Assembly (NCBI RefSeq): GCF_024721015.1
Contig: NZ_JANAIF010000010.1
Span: 1-64,000 of the forward strand
Source: Xenorhabdus bovienii
GTDB lineage: Bacteria > Pseudomonadota > Gammaproteobacteria > Enterobacterales > Enterobacteriaceae
Reading direction: 5' to 3'
Length of the DNA stretch: 64,000 bases
In this document: positions 49,632 to 60,266 of the stretch, in pieces
Numbering within the stretch: position 1 is the stretch's first letter
Layout of the letters: every line of letters begins with the position of its first letter
The notes under the pieces: generated by a model
Databases searched by the model: none
The model's input: only the letters and a program-made list of their open reading frames with translations
Told to the model about the DNA's origin: nothing
Program-made: the position numbers and the translations under genes

Positions 49632-49653
49632 TATGTTTCCTCAAAATCAAATA

Positions 49654-50205
49654 TCAGTTAGCAAAAGGATCTTCCGGACAAGGAAAGTGTTCTGCTGTTA
49701 GTGGGGGCGTATTGTAGAACGAGTGTAGTCCTTGAATAAAGCGCGCTGCTCGTGTGGGTATTCCGTTTTCAAGGTATGTGATAACTTGCGCATGGACTTT
49801 ACACTGAAAAGCAAAACGATCCGGCTCGCAATCCCCTTCAAGATTGTCACAACTGACGTTGAAAGGAAAACCCGCTGCCATACAGAATAACCATTCCAAC
49901 GCCTGTGGTTTGATTTCGACTTGCTCAAATTCAGACTGAGTTTGAGCATCACGCCCATCAGGGCAGTACCAGTAACCAAAATCGACCCGTTTGCGGCGCT
50001 CTTTACCCGCAATGCACCAATGCGATATTTCATGCAAACCACTGGCATAAAAACCATGGGCAAACACTATCCGGTTGTAGCCAACTTGATCATCTACGGG
50101 CAGATAAATCGGCTCATCATCACCTTTTATCAAACGTGTATTACAGTCATCGCTAAAGCAATTGTCAAAAATTTCAATGAGTTGTTGGTAGTGATGTACA
50201 GTCAT
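49654..50205 (-). CDS. epmC: Elongation factor P hydroxylase EpmC (YfcM)
   Basis: A 183-residue enzyme matching E. coli EpmC, which hydroxylates the beta-lysylated lysine of elongation factor P. The conserved His/Glu-containing stretch GFYASGLHEISHWCIAGKERR, expected to hold metal ligands, is intact. It lies 22 bp upstream of yfcL and 22 bp downstream of yfcA, so the three are likely one unit. Confidence 0.93.
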   Translation of the reverse strand: MTVHHYQQLIEIFDNCFSDDCNTRLIKGDDEPIYLPVDDQVGYNRIVFAHGFYASGLHEISHWCIAGKERRKRVDFGYWYCPDGRDAQTQSEFEQVEIKPQALEWLFCMAAGFPFNVSCDNLEGDCEPDRFAFQCKVHAQVITYLENGIPTRAARFIQGLHSFYNTPPLTAEHFPCPEDPFAN

Positions 50206-50227
50206 GTATTAATGCAAGATCCTAAAA

Positions 50228-51028
50228 TCAAAAATAAAATGCCAACCAAGAGCGGATAGTATCGCCATGATGGTCGTGGAGTAGTTTGATACTCATCAAA
50301 AAAGAAATCGTTACCAGCATCGGACGGATCAGTTTTTGCCCTCGGCTCAGTACTAACCCTGCCCCTAACCGAGCACCAATCACCTGCCCCATCAGCATCA
50401 CAAGACCCAATAGCCATAAGACCTGCCCACCAAGAATAAAAAAGCCCAGTGAACCCATATTGGATGCAAAATTCAGCACCTTCGCATGTGCCGTCGCTTT
50501 CGCCAGATTGTAACCACAGAGCATCACATAAGACAGTGCCAGAAAGGAGCCTGTCCCCGGCCCAAATACCCCATCGTAAAAGCCAATTCCGCCTCCGGTA
50601 AGACAACCAAATGCCAAAGGCGCCAAGCGGCGCGGCCGATCTTCAGCACCAATATTCGGCACCAGCAGAAAATAAAGACCAATGATAATGACCAGAACTG
50701 GTAAGAGATAAAGCAGAAAATCTGGGGATACAAATTGAACCAGCAATGCCCCCAGCATGGCCCCAAACAGAGTCATCGCTATCGCAAAACGTTGGGAGCG
50801 CCAATCTACTGCTCCACGGCGAATAAAATAAAGACTGGCGGAGAAGGAGCCACCAACCGCCTGAAGTTTATTCGTCGCCAGCGCCTGAACAGGAGAAACA
50901 CCGACTGACAGTAAGGCTGGAATGGTCAACAACCCACCCCCTCCTGCAATAGAATCGATAAACCCAGCAACTATCGCAACCAAAAACAGGAAACCGTAGA
51001 TTTCCGGACTTAATAATGACCATTCCAT
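50228..51028 (-). CDS. yfcA: TSUP-family (TauE/SafE) membrane transporter YfcA
   Basis: A 266-residue membrane protein with about eight membrane segments and the TSUP-family glycine-rich motifs (FIDSIAGGGGLLTIPALL and GFYDGVFGPGTGSFLAL). Family members export sulfite or sulfur-containing organic anions; the substrate is not known. In E. coli mepA separates yfcA from aroC; here only 69 bp lie between them, so mepA is absent. Confidence 0.93.
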   Translation of the reverse strand: MEWSLLSPEIYGFLFLVAIVAGFIDSIAGGGGLLTIPALLSVGVSPVQALATNKLQAVGGSFSASLYFIRRGAVDWRSQRFAIAMTLFGAMLGALLVQFVSPDFLLYLLPVLVIIIGLYFLLVPNIGAEDRPRRLAPLAFGCLTGGGIGFYDGVFGPGTGSFLALSYVMLCGYNLAKATAHAKVLNFASNMGSLGFFILGGQVLWLLGLVMLMGQVIGARLGAGLVLSRGQKLIRPMLVTISFLMSIKLLHDHHGDTIRSWLAFYF

Positions 51029-51097
51029 GATTTATTTCACCAGAAAACTGCTTATCAATAATCCAGATGCTTGTATTTCAGACGTTCTCTTACCGAT

Positions 51098-52183
51098 TTA
51101 CCAGCGTGGCAGTGGAGAGATGACATCAGCACATTGCGCCCGCTGACGCAGTAAGTGATCCATCAGTACAATCGCCATCATCGCTTCTGCAATCGGTACA
51201 GCACGTATCCCTACGCAAGGATCGTGGCGGCCACGGGTCACCATATCGGCTTCTTCACCTTGGCGATTAATAGTTTTGCCGGACACCATAATACTAGACG
51301 TCGGTTTCAGAGCGATATGAGCGATAATCGGCTGGCTGCTACTGATCCCACCCAGAATGCCGCCAGCATGATTACTGGTGAATCCCTGGGAGGTAATTTC
51401 GTCTCGGTTTTCACTACCGCGCAAGTTAACAACACCGAAACCGTCACCGATTTCAACGCCTTTCACTGCATTAATGCTCATCAAGGCGTGGGCGATGTCT
51501 GCATCCAGACGGTCAAAAATAGGCTCACCCAACCCGACAGGCACATTCTCGGCAACAAGGGTCACTTTGGCACCAATAGAGTCACCTTCTTTTTTCAGTG
51601 TGCGCAATAATTCATCAAGCTGGGTCAATTTACTTTCATCAGGGCAGAAAAAAGGATTCTGTTCAACGAGATCCCAATCTTGCAATTCGCAATGAATATC
51701 CCCCATCTGGGTTAGGCAAGCACGAATGCGGATACCGTGTTTTTCGAGCAGATATTTTTTGGCAATTGCGCCAGCCGCGACGCGCATCGCTGTTTCACGG
51801 GCAGAGGAACGCCCGCCGCCGCGATAATCACGCAGCCCATATTTTTGCTCGTAGGTATAATCAGCATGTCCCGGACGGAAAACATCTTTAATTGCACTGT
51901 AATCTTGTGAACGCTGATCGGTGTTTTCAATCATCAGGCCAATGCTGGTGCCCGTTGTTACGCCTTCAAAAACACCTGAAAGAATACGGACTTGATCAGG
52001 TTCGCGGCGCTGTGTCGTATAACGGGAGGTTCCCGGACGTCGCCTGTCCAAATCGATTTGCAGATCAGCTTCAGTGATGGCAATTCCTGGAGGAACGCCA
52101 TCGACAATACATCCCAATGCAATCCCGTGGGATTCACCGAATGTGGTAACACGGAAAAATTGCCCAATACTATTTCCAGCCAT
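51098..52183 (-). CDS. aroC: Chorismate synthase AroC
   Basis: A 361-residue enzyme for the last step of the shikimate pathway, converting EPSP to chorismate with reduced FMN. Signatures [14 protein letters not shown] near the N-terminus, [12 protein letters not shown] in the middle and the late [17 protein letters not shown] are present. TAGGA precedes the start immediately. It lies downstream of prmB, with a 150-bp gap. Confidence 0.97.
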   Translation of the reverse strand: MAGNSIGQFFRVTTFGESHGIALGCIVDGVPPGIAITEADLQIDLDRRRPGTSRYTTQRREPDQVRILSGVFEGVTTGTSIGLMIENTDQRSQDYSAIKDVFRPGHADYTYEQKYGLRDYRGGGRSSARETAMRVAAGAIAKKYLLEKHGIRIRACLTQMGDIHCELQDWDLVEQNPFFCPDESKLTQLDELLRTLKKEGDSIGAKVTLVAENVPVGLGEPIFDRLDADIAHALMSINAVKGVEIGDGFGVVNLRGSENRDEITSQGFTSNHAGGILGGISSSQPIIAHIALKPTSSIMVSGKTINRQGEEADMVTRGRHDPCVGIRAVPIAEAMMAIVLMDHLLRQRAQCADVISPLPRW

Positions 52184-52333
52184 TCCTACCCTGCCATCAA
52201 TTAATTATGCGTTAAAGATTAGATTAATTAACAATAACTCACTCAATGATTAAAACCTATCTTATTACGGCACTTTTATTTGCCTTTAATTTAATCAAGA
52301 ACAGCCTTACTCATTGAGTGTCAGGAAAAAATA

Positions 52334-53266
52334 TTAATCTTTGAACAGGCGAAAATATTCGTGATGTTCGATTAATTGCTCGCGTGTCAGCATAAAGACA
52401 CCATCACCACCGTTTTCGAATTCCAGCCATGTAAATGGCACGCCAGGATATTGATCAATTAAATGCACCATGCTGTTACCCACTTCACAGATCAGCACCC
52501 CTTCTTCGTTCAGGAAATCCGGCGCATTCGCGAGAATACGACGAGCCAGTGTCAACCCATCAACTCCCGCAGCCAGTCCCAATTCAGGTTCACGGAGGAA
52601 TTCATCCGGCAGATCGTTCATGTCTTCTTCGTCCACATAAGGAGGATTAGTGACAATCAGATCGTATTTCATCGGTGGCATATCACGGAATAAATCAGAC
52701 AGGATAGGAATAACGCGATTCAAAAGCCCATGATTTTCAATATTCTGTTCAGTCACTGCCAACGCATCGCCTGAAACGTCAACGGCATCAACTTCGGCTT
52801 CAGGGAATTCATGTGCGCAGGCAATCGCGATACAGCCACTTCCGGTACACAGATCCAAAATGGTAGATGGCTCCTGTGGAAGCAACCCTGCAAATTGGTT
52901 GTTAACTAATTCGCCAATCGGTGAACGAGGAACCAGCACGCGTTCATCAACATAAAATTCATGGCCGCAGAACCAGGCCCGGTTAGTCAGGTAGGCAACC
53001 GGAATACGTTCATTAATACGACGCAGAACACGTTCTACGATACGATGGCGCTCGGTAGAGGTCAGACGAGCTGCCATCATGGATTCAGGAACGTCCAGAG
53101 GCAGGTGCAATGTTGGCAGAACCAACTGCAAAGCCTCATCCCACGAATTGTCTGTTCCATGACCGTAATAGATATTGGCAGCATTAAAACGGCTGGCTGA
53201 CCAGCGCAGCATATCCAGAATGGTATGCAGCTCCGCGACTGCCTCATCCACAAAAATCTTATCCAC
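52334..53266 (-). CDS. prmB: 50S ribosomal protein L3 N(5)-glutamine methyltransferase PrmB
   Basis: A 310-residue SAM-dependent methyltransferase that modifies a glutamine of ribosomal protein L3. The SAM loop [13 protein letters not shown] and catalytic NPPY ([12 protein letters not shown]) are present. The GTG at 53266 is chosen: GGAG lies six bases upstream of it and touches an ATG two codons earlier, too close for that ATG to use it, and the GTG gives the E. coli-type N-terminus (DKIFVDEAV). In E. coli smrB is the divergent neighbour; here the hut locus lies between. Confidence 0.93.
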   Translation of the reverse strand: MDKIFVDEAVAELHTILDMLRWSASRFNAANIYYGHGTDNSWDEALQLVLPTLHLPLDVPESMMAARLTSTERHRIVERVLRRINERIPVAYLTNRAWFCGHEFYVDERVLVPRSPIGELVNNQFAGLLPQEPSTILDLCTGSGCIAIACAHEFPEAEVDAVDVSGDALAVTEQNIENHGLLNRVIPILSDLFRDMPPMKYDLIVTNPPYVDEEDMNDLPDEFLREPELGLAAGVDGLTLARRILANAPDFLNEEGVLICEVGNSMVHLIDQYPGVPFTWLEFENGGDGVFMLTREQLIEHHEYFRLFKD

Positions 53267-53492
53267 AAGCATCTCCAAGCCACAAAAATGTATTAGCGCG
53301 TTATTTTGCCATGATCCCTGCCACAAATCAGCTATCTGAGCATGGGAATTATGTCAGTGAATTAATGAGCCTATCTCAGTGAGTATCTATGTTACAGCCA
53401 GTTTGTACACAAAGAGTACGCAAAAAAGTAAATAGAATGGTCTACTGGGAGAGTCTAATAAAGTGCAATTATTTTCTGGAGAGGGTAAGAAA

Positions 53493-53516
53493 ACCACCCT
53501 GTATTCACAGGGTGGT
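53493..53516 (-). terminator. Intrinsic terminator of the hut permease gene
   Basis: ACCACCCTGT (53493-53502) and ACAGGGTGGT (53507-53516) form a perfect 10-bp stem with a four-base loop. On the minus strand TTTTC follows. It lies 12 bp beyond the permease stop. Confidence 0.8.
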
Positions 53517-53527
53517 ATGTTTGGGCG

Positions 53528-54901
53528 TTATCTCGTTTTTTTCACCCACAACTTTTTCACCCACAAGAAATAACTAAGGGTGAGTAATGCTATCCATGCT
53601 ATCCCGACGTACAGTGCAATACGGGTACTGGGGAAATATCCCAACACGACGATAATAAATGCCATGAATGAAATCGTCAGAATAGGCGCTGTAGGCCAAA
53701 GGGGAACGGGGAATTTTAGCTTTTTGACCTCTTCCGCCGGCATTTTTCGGCGCATGATATATTGTGACAACAAAATCATCAGCCATACCCACACCGTTGC
53801 AAATGTCGCGATGGAAGCAATAATGCCAAACACTTTTTCAGGCAACAGGTAATTCAGAACAACACCAATTAGCAGTACACACGACATCACCAACACAGTG
53901 ATCCACGGTACGCCGTTTTTGGTTAATTTCGTGAAGGCTGAGGGCGCTTGTTTCTCTTGTGCCATGCCATACATCATCCGTCCTGAGCCGAAGATATCAC
54001 TGTTGATCGCTGAAATCGCCGCAGTAATTACGACAACATTCAGAATATTAGCCGCAGAATCGATCCCCAGACTGGAGAATATCTGGACAAATGGGCTACC
54101 ATTTTGGCCAATTTGATTCCACGGATAGATACACATCAGGACAAACAGGGTGAGTACATAAAACAGCAAAATACGGAATGGAACAGCGTTGATTGCCTGG
54201 GGAATGGATTTTTCTGGATTTTTCGCTTCACTGGCTGTAATACCGATAACCTCGATACCACCGAATGCAAACATGACCACCGTAAACGAAGCAATCACTC
54301 CCGCGATGCCATTTGGCATGAATCCGCCATGTTCCCACAAGTTTGACAGGCCAGTGACATGACCCGCTTCCTGGCCGAAACCATACATCATGATCACAAA
54401 GCCACCGACAATCATGGCAACAATTGCGGTAACTTTAATGATGGAAAGCCAGAACTCCATTTCTCCAAAGACATTGACGTTGCACAGATTTATCGCCCCA
54501 ATGAAAAAGACGATGCTGAGTACCCAAATCCATTGGTCAACATGCGGAAACCAGAGTTTCATATAGAGACCAAACGCGGTGATATCAGCAAGACAGACAA
54601 CCAACATTTCAAATACGTAAGTCCATCCAGTCAGAAATCCTGCCAATGGCCCTAAGTAGTGGCTGGCATAATGAGAGAAAGAACCGGCCACAGGGTGATG
54701 AACTGCCATTTCCCCCAATGCCCGCATGACCATGAAAACGGCCGCCCCACCAATGGCATATGCCAATAATACCGCAGGCCCCGCTGCTCTGATGGCTTCC
54801 GCTGAACCATAGAAAAGCCCAGTCCCGATTGCTGACCCTAGCGCCATAAACCGAATGTGGCGAACGCTCAAGCCCCGCTTGAGTTGTGAAGTGTTTTGCA
54901 T
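53528..54901 (-). CDS. APC-family amino acid permease, ProY/HutT-like (probable histidine uptake)
   Basis: A 457-residue amino acid permease with about 12 membrane segments and the APC signature [22 protein letters not shown] near the N-terminus. It is most like ProY/HutT-type permeases. As the last gene of hutU-hutH-permease it most likely imports histidine (or urocanate). The extreme C-terminus carries a short tandem repeat ([10 protein letters not shown]) from a duplicated 15-base unit, which should not affect transport. Substrate is inferred from context. Confidence 0.87.
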   Translation of the reverse strand: MQNTSQLKRGLSVRHIRFMALGSAIGTGLFYGSAEAIRAAGPAVLLAYAIGGAAVFMVMRALGEMAVHHPVAGSFSHYASHYLGPLAGFLTGWTYVFEMLVVCLADITAFGLYMKLWFPHVDQWIWVLSIVFFIGAINLCNVNVFGEMEFWLSIIKVTAIVAMIVGGFVIMMYGFGQEAGHVTGLSNLWEHGGFMPNGIAGVIASFTVVMFAFGGIEVIGITASEAKNPEKSIPQAINAVPFRILLFYVLTLFVLMCIYPWNQIGQNGSPFVQIFSSLGIDSAANILNVVVITAAISAINSDIFGSGRMMYGMAQEKQAPSAFTKLTKNGVPWITVLVMSCVLLIGVVLNYLLPEKVFGIIASIATFATVWVWLMILLSQYIMRRKMPAEEVKKLKFPVPLWPTAPILTISFMAFIIVVLGYFPSTRIALYVGIAWIALLTLSYFLWVKKLWVKKTR

Positions 54902-54991
54902 GATTTATCCTTGTGTCTTTATTATTAGATATGAAAGATAAATACAACGATAAGGCCGGATAGAAACCGGCCTTAGACGACTTATTTATGT

Positions 54992-56524
54992 TTAATTTCT
55001 CAATATCTTTCCGGTAGGCAGCAGTGCTGAAAGTTGTTGTGCAATCAACAGTTGGATAGCCGCGTCAATGTCTGGCGCAAAAAAACGATCTTTATCGTAA
55101 TAAGCGACTTTATCACGGAGGATATGACGGGCTTTTTCCAGTATCGGGCTGCTCTTCAATCCGTCACGGAAATCCATGCCCTGACAGGCAGTCAGCCACT
55201 CAATCGCTAAAATGCCCCGCACGTTGTCAGCCATTTCCCATAAACGACGACCTGCCGCCGGAGCCATAGATACATGGTCTTCCTGATTCGCTGATGTCGG
55301 CAAGCTGTCAACGCTGGAAGGATGCGCCAATGCTTTATTTTCACTCGCCAACGCTGCCGCTGTCACCTGAGCAATCATAAAGCCAGAATTCACCCCGCTG
55401 TTATTGACGAGGAACGGCGGTAACTGGGACATGTTGCTATCCATCAGCAAAGAGATGCGGCGTTCTGACAGTGCACCCATTTCCGCCAGTGCAATAGCCA
55501 GATTATCCGATGCCATAGCAACAGGTTCAGCATGGAAGTTACCGCCAGAGATCACTTCATCTTGGTCGGTAAAGACCAACGGATTATCAGAGACCGCATT
55601 AGCTTCAGTCATAATCACGTCGGCAGCATGACGGATCTGAGTCAGACAAGCGCCCATCACTTGTGGCTGGCAACGCAATGAATAAGGATCTTGAACTTTC
55701 GGACAGTTTTTATGGGATTCAGAGAGACCACTTTGTTCTTCCAATACCAGACGATACAAGGCAGCTACGTCGATTTGCCCCTGCTGACCTCGCGCTTCAT
55801 GGATGCGCGCATCAAATGGTTTACGAGAACCCAGTGCCGCTTCAACAGACATCGCGCCACAAACAACAGCCGAGGCAAGTAAGTCTTCTGCTGCAAAGAG
55901 TCCTTTCAAGGCAAAGGCGGTAGAGGTTTGTGTGCCATTAAGCAACGCCAGGCCTTCTTTTGCCGCCAACCGAATCGGCTTAAGATTTGCCTTCTCCAAG
56001 GCTTCTTTGGCTGGCAGCCATTCACCACGGTAACGCGCTTTACTCTCGCCCAGCAATAACAGGCTCATATGCGCCAGTGGAGCCAAATCTCCCGAAGCGC
56101 CCACAGAACCTTTGCTCGGAATACAGGGATAAACTTCTGCATTAACCAAAGTAATCAACGTTTGAATGACGTCTAAACGAATACCGGAATAACCACGGGC
56201 AAGACTATTGATTTTTAATACCATCATCAGCCGGACAATCTCATCCGGCAAAGGCTCACCGACACCAGCAGCATGTGACAACACGAGGGAACGTTGCAGT
56301 TCTTCTAAATCCCGCTCGGCAATCCGAGTACTCGCCAGCAGGCCAAAACCCGTGTTGATACCATAGGCGGTTCTGTTTTCATTGATAATACGGTTAACAC
56401 AATCAACGCTGCGTTCAATGGCAGGAAAACACTGCTCATCCAAGGTAATTTGAACCGGATGCTGATAAATGTGGCGTAACTCTTCGAACGTCATTTTTCC
56501 GGGATGAATAGTAATGTGTTTCAT
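54992..56524 (-). CDS. hutH: Histidine ammonia-lyase HutH
   Basis: A 510-residue MIO-dependent ammonia-lyase converting histidine to urocanate. The self-processing triad Ala143-Ser144-Gly145 ([14 protein letters not shown]) is present. The substrate-selectivity pair is Ser83-His84 ([10 protein letters not shown]), typical of histidine ammonia-lyases and unlike the Phe-Leu or His-Leu pairs of PAL and TAL, so this is not a StlA-type cinnamate enzyme. It lies 14 bp after hutU. Confidence 0.96.
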   Translation of the reverse strand: MKHITIHPGKMTFEELRHIYQHPVQITLDEQCFPAIERSVDCVNRIINENRTAYGINTGFGLLASTRIAERDLEELQRSLVLSHAAGVGEPLPDEIVRLMMVLKINSLARGYSGIRLDVIQTLITLVNAEVYPCIPSKGSVGASGDLAPLAHMSLLLLGESKARYRGEWLPAKEALEKANLKPIRLAAKEGLALLNGTQTSTAFALKGLFAAEDLLASAVVCGAMSVEAALGSRKPFDARIHEARGQQGQIDVAALYRLVLEEQSGLSESHKNCPKVQDPYSLRCQPQVMGACLTQIRHAADVIMTEANAVSDNPLVFTDQDEVISGGNFHAEPVAMASDNLAIALAEMGALSERRISLLMDSNMSQLPPFLVNNSGVNSGFMIAQVTAAALASENKALAHPSSVDSLPTSANQEDHVSMAPAAGRRLWEMADNVRGILAIEWLTACQGMDFRDGLKSSPILEKARHILRDKVAYYDKDRFFAPDIDAAIQLLIAQQLSALLPTGKILRN

Positions 56525-56538
56525 ATTAATGACGTTCC

Positions 56539-58242
56539 TTATTTTGTTTCGACGGTTTTTGTGTCTGATGATTTTGTATCAAGCATCGGCAGGTTCAGGT
56601 TCTTCTCTTTGGCACACTGAATGGCCTGTTCATAACCTGCATCAGCATGACGCATGACGCCAGTTGCAGGATCATTGTGCAGCACACGGGCAATACGTTC
56701 TGCGGCTTCATCCGTGCCATCACAGACAATCACCATACCGGAATGCTGTGAGAACCCCATACCAACGCCGCCCCCATGATGCAGGGAAACCCATGTCGCA
56801 CCACTGGCCGTATTTAATAGGGCATTCAGCAATGGCCAATCTGAAACTGCATCAGAACCGTCCTTCATGGATTCGGTTTCACGGTTGGGACTCGCCACGG
56901 AGCCGGAATCCAAATGGTCACGTCCAATCACGAGCGGTGCTGAAAGTTCGCCGCTGCGTACCATTTCATTGAATGCCAATCCCAATTTGGCGCGATCTCC
57001 CAAGCCAACCCAACAAATACGAGCAGGTAAACCCTGGAAGCTGATGCGTTCCCGCGCCATATCCAGCCAGCGATGCAGGTTTGCGTCATCCGGCAGCAAC
57101 TCTTTGACTTTGGCATCAGTTTTGTAAATGTCTTCAGGATCACCGGAAAGCGCAGCCCAACGGAAAGGCCCGATTCCCCGACAAAACAGAGGACGAATAT
57201 AAGCAGGAACAAAACCCGGGAAATCAAAGGCGTGTTCAACACCCATTTCTTTCGCCATTTGACGGATGTTGTTGCCATAATCGAAAGTAGGAATACCCTG
57301 TTTCTGGAAGGCCAGCATCGCTTCCACGTGTACTGCCATTGATGCTTTCGCGGCTTGAATCACGACTTCTGGCTCAGTCTCGGCACGGCGACAATATTCT
57401 TCCCATGTCCAGCCTGCCGGCAAATAGCCATGCAGTGGATCATGTGCGCTAGTTTGATCCGTCACCATATCAGGACGAACGCCACGACGTACCAACTCAG
57501 GGACAATTTCTGCCGCATTGCCACATAATGCCACCGATACTGCCTTACCTTCTTGGGTATATCGCTTGATGCGCGCCAACGCATCATCCAGATCGGTTGC
57601 CTGTTCATCGACGTATTGGGTACGCAGACGAAAATCAATGCGACTTTGCTGGCACTCAATAGTCAGTGACGAAACGCCTGCCAACGTTGCTGCCAGCGGC
57701 TGTGCTCCTCCCATCCCTCCCAAACCCGCAGTCAGTACCCAGCGCCCGGTCAAATTACCGTTAAAATGCTGGCGTCCCGCTTCAACGAACGTTTCGTAAG
57801 TGCCTTGCACAATGCCTTGACTGCCAATGTAAATCCAACTACCTGCCGTCATCTGGCCGTACATTGCCAGCCCTTTAGCATCCAGTTCATTAAAATGTTC
57901 CCACGTTGCCCAATGTGGAACCAGATTCGAGTTTGCAATCAATACACGCGGGGCGTTTTCATGGGTTTTAAAAACCCCTACTGGCTTGCCTGACTGCACC
58001 AGTAATGTTTCGTCATTTTCCAGATTTTTCAGGGTTTCCACGATTTTTTCATAACATTCCCAATTTCTGGCGGCACGGCCTATCCCTCCATAAACGACCA
58101 GTTCATGAGGATTTTCAGCCACATCAGGATCGAGATTATTCATGAGCATGCGGAGCGGGGCTTCCGTTAACCAACTTTTTGCTGTGAGTTGCGTTCCTCT
58201 GGGGGCACGGATGACCTCGTTGCTGAATTTATTATTTTGCAT
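56539..58242 (-). CDS. hutU: Urocanate hydratase HutU
   Basis: A 567-residue NAD-dependent urocanase converting urocanate to imidazolonepropionate. The NAD loop ([16 protein letters not shown]) and the conserved [13 protein letters not shown], which holds the active-site cysteine, are present. The start is the ATG at 58242 ([16 protein letters not shown]), which follows an AAGGA ribosome site; the open frame extends 46 codons further into the promoter, over the HutC operator, and is not coding. First gene of hutUH-permease. Confidence 0.96.
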   Translation of the reverse strand: MQNNKFSNEVIRAPRGTQLTAKSWLTEAPLRMLMNNLDPDVAENPHELVVYGGIGRAARNWECYEKIVETLKNLENDETLLVQSGKPVGVFKTHENAPRVLIANSNLVPHWATWEHFNELDAKGLAMYGQMTAGSWIYIGSQGIVQGTYETFVEAGRQHFNGNLTGRWVLTAGLGGMGGAQPLAATLAGVSSLTIECQQSRIDFRLRTQYVDEQATDLDDALARIKRYTQEGKAVSVALCGNAAEIVPELVRRGVRPDMVTDQTSAHDPLHGYLPAGWTWEEYCRRAETEPEVVIQAAKASMAVHVEAMLAFQKQGIPTFDYGNNIRQMAKEMGVEHAFDFPGFVPAYIRPLFCRGIGPFRWAALSGDPEDIYKTDAKVKELLPDDANLHRWLDMARERISFQGLPARICWVGLGDRAKLGLAFNEMVRSGELSAPLVIGRDHLDSGSVASPNRETESMKDGSDAVSDWPLLNALLNTASGATWVSLHHGGGVGMGFSQHSGMVIVCDGTDEAAERIARVLHNDPATGVMRHADAGYEQAIQCAKEKNLNLPMLDTKSSDTKTVETK

Positions 58243-58283
58243 CGTCACGGTTTTTTCCTTTTCATCGTTATAAAGTTTGTTAA

Positions 58284-58303
58284 TTGTATAGTTGTATATA
58301 CAT
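58284..58303 (-). promoter_or_regulatory. HutC operator in front of hutU
   Basis: The palindrome TGTATATACA (58293-58302) is preceded by a second half-site TTGTATA (58285-58291). The same palindrome occurs upstream of hutI, and nearly the same sequence is the known HutC site of Pseudomonas hut promoters. It lies about 50 bp before the hutU ATG. Confidence 0.75.
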
Positions 58304-58433
58304 GTAGATTCAATAGGAAAAAATGTGACACAAGTAAAGTCAATAATTTGGAGGTTGGTATCTTTTATACTAAATATCAATAAGATGATATTGATTTATT
58401 CTTCAGTTGGCTGGTGAATGTTTTTATTGGTTT

Positions 58434-58449
58434 TGTGTTTTACATCACA
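58434..58449 (-). promoter_or_regulatory. CRP-like site upstream of hutU
   Basis: TGTGT-N6-TCACA on the plus strand (TGTGA-N6-ACACA on the minus strand) matches the CRP consensus at 9 of 10 positions. It is about 190 bp before the hutU start. CRP control of hut operons is established in enterobacteria such as Klebsiella; use here is inferred. Confidence 0.55.
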
Positions 58450-58484
58450 TCGGATTTACATGATGGTCACAATTGTTTGTGAAA

Positions 58485-58521
58485 AAATCTCCCTATACTA
58501 AAAACAAAGGGAGATTTTTTT
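58485..58521 (-). terminator. Intrinsic terminator of hutC
   Basis: AATCTCCC (58486-58493) and GGGAGATT (58509-58516) form an 8-bp stem that extends with A/T pairs on both sides; T-runs are present for either strand. It lies just after the hutC stop and before the hutU promoter. Confidence 0.8.
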
Positions 58522-58538
58522 ATGTAACGATGGGCAAA

Positions 58539-59270
58539 TCATGAGCTGAAATGCCCTTTCAATTTATATCGATGTCCAGGAAATAATAATTTAGCACTTG
58601 AGACAATATGTTCTTTCGACCATGTTCGGCGGCTGATGAGAAGACAAGGCGTATCTGCCTCAATTTGCAGCAACCGACAAGAACGGACATCTCCCGCAAC
58701 CGCTTCAACAATATGCTCCCCTTCCGTCAGGGGAGCCACCATTGATAAGTAATCGTGGGTAGTTTGCTGATTGAAATCCTGTCGCAGATACGCCGGCACA
58801 GCCTGAGCATTAACATAACGATCTTCAATCTGCACGGGGACATCATTTTCATAGTGCACAATAATCGAATGATAGATTGCTGTACCCGCCGCAATCCCCA
58901 GTTCTGCCGCCTGTGTTATATTGGCATTCACTTCAGCAAGTTTCAGTACCTTACAACTGTGCTGGTTAGAACGCGCCGCAATCTCATCAGCAATACTGTG
59001 AATTTCAAACAGAGCAGACTGCCCCTTAGGTTCTGAAACAAACGAGCCGACTCCTTGCAAACGAAATAGAAAACCTTCTGCCATCAACTCCCGCAACGCC
59101 CTGTTTGCCGTCATGCGGCTACAGTTAAACTGTTTGACCAATTCAGATTCTGAAGGAACCCGATCATGGGGTTTCCATTCTCCTGTATATATTTTTTCAA
59201 TAATCGCCTGCTTAACTTTTGCATACAAAGGCACAGGTTTGACAAATGTATCTGATAAATCGACTGTCAC
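58539..59270 (-). CDS. hutC: Histidine utilisation repressor HutC (GntR family)
   Basis: A 243-residue GntR/HutC-type regulator. An N-terminal winged helix (about 12-80, VPSESELVKQFNCSRMTANRAL) is followed by a UTRA effector domain (about 100-240) that binds urocanate in this family. The start is taken at the GTG 59270, with AAGGG 8 bases upstream, 20 bp after hutG ends; a longer frame would overlap hutG. It should repress hutUH-permease and hutIGC by binding the TGTATATACA sites. Confidence 0.92.
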   Translation of the reverse strand: MTVDLSDTFVKPVPLYAKVKQAIIEKIYTGEWKPHDRVPSESELVKQFNCSRMTANRALRELMAEGFLFRLQGVGSFVSEPKGQSALFEIHSIADEIAARSNQHSCKVLKLAEVNANITQAAELGIAAGTAIYHSIIVHYENDVPVQIEDRYVNAQAVPAYLRQDFNQQTTHDYLSMVAPLTEGEHIVEAVAGDVRSCRLLQIEADTPCLLISRRTWSKEHIVSSAKLLFPGHRYKLKGHFSS

Positions 59271-59290
59271 AATAAATCCCTTCTCACTGG

Positions 59291-60250
59291 CTACCCATTC
59301 CACCAATGCACCAATTGCCACGCAAGGCGAGCCGCCGCTTTGCCTCCCATTCCTTGAATGTCATACAAAGGATTAAGCTCAACCAAATCGACAGCCTGTA
59401 ATTTTTTGCTTTGGCAGATGAGTTGAATTAACGGCAACAAACGCTCTAACGGCACTCCCAGAGCAGCGGGAGCAGAAACCGACGGCATTTGCCAGATTGG
59501 CAGTACATCCAAATCGATGGTCATATAAATTATATCAACTTGATTAATCACATCTTGAATTTGTTCCTGTACTTTGTCCAGCATCGACTCAATACATTGA
59601 GTATCCCAAATGATGGTGACATCAAGATGATTGGCTTCGTCCAACAAAGCTTGAGTATTTGATGCCAAACTGGCTCCAATACAAGTGTAATTGAACGGAC
59701 GCTGATGCTGCTGGCAATAATCGGCAAGCTGCCGGAAAGGGGTTCCTGATGTAGGCTGCGGCGAATTGCGCAGATCCAGATGCGCATCAAAATTAATGAT
59801 ACCTACGCGTTGTGTCGGAAACGAGCGATAAATTCCCATTCCATGAGCAAATGCCGTTTCATGCCCACCGCCAAAAATGAGTGTTCGCATGTTCTGATGC
59901 TGACACTCATAGACAGCATCACTCAGCGCGTTCTGTGCTTCAGCCAATTTTTCAGTATCAGCGCGAATATTTCCCAAATCCACCAGCCGCTCATGACCAT
60001 CATAACTGGCCATATTGGCCAATGACTGGCGCAGATATTCCGGCCCTAATTTCGCTCCCGGCCGACCATGATTAAGTTTAACGCCTTCGTCACACTCAAA
60101 TCCCAATAACCCAATATGATGAGGAAATTCTTCCGGGGAAAAACTGGCAGGTTGTTTTATTGTCTGGAACACACGCAGGGCATTATCCGCTTCTGCGAGA
60201 TCATTACGCCCTTGCCAAATGTTTTCTGATGTTGGATGCCATAATTTCAT
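59291..60250 (-). CDS. hutG: Formimidoylglutamase HutG
   Basis: A 319-residue ureohydrolase (arginase family) that splits N-formimidoylglutamate to glutamate and formamide. The two-manganese ligand motifs GGGHETAFAHG, INFDAHLDLR and TIDLDVLP are complete. The ATG at 60250 (MKLWHPTSENIW) with GAGAGAA upstream is preferred; the open frame extends 63 codons back into hutI and is not coding there. It lies 16 bp after hutI. Confidence 0.94.
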   Translation of the reverse strand: MKLWHPTSENIWQGRNDLAEADNALRVFQTIKQPASFSPEEFPHHIGLLGFECDEGVKLNHGRPGAKLGPEYLRQSLANMASYDGHERLVDLGNIRADTEKLAEAQNALSDAVYECQHQNMRTLIFGGGHETAFAHGMGIYRSFPTQRVGIINFDAHLDLRNSPQPTSGTPFRQLADYCQQHQRPFNYTCIGASLASNTQALLDEANHLDVTIIWDTQCIESMLDKVQEQIQDVINQVDIIYMTIDLDVLPIWQMPSVSAPAALGVPLERLLPLIQLICQSKKLQAVDLVELNPLYDIQGMGGKAAARLAWQLVHWWNG

Positions 60251-60266
60251 GTTGTTTCTCTCACCA

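Noticed and set aside
53389..53577. 62-codon plus-strand frame between prmB and the permease gene
   Set aside because: It runs through the permease terminator and into the permease 3' end, with no motif or conserved context.
54992..56524. HutH as a StlA-like phenylalanine ammonia-lyase
   Set aside because: The Ser83-His84 selectivity pair and the hut operon context point to histidine ammonia-lyase.
58243..58380. 46-codon N-terminal extension of hutU
   Set aside because: It would translate through the HutC operator and has no ribosome site; the ATG at 58242 matches the family start.
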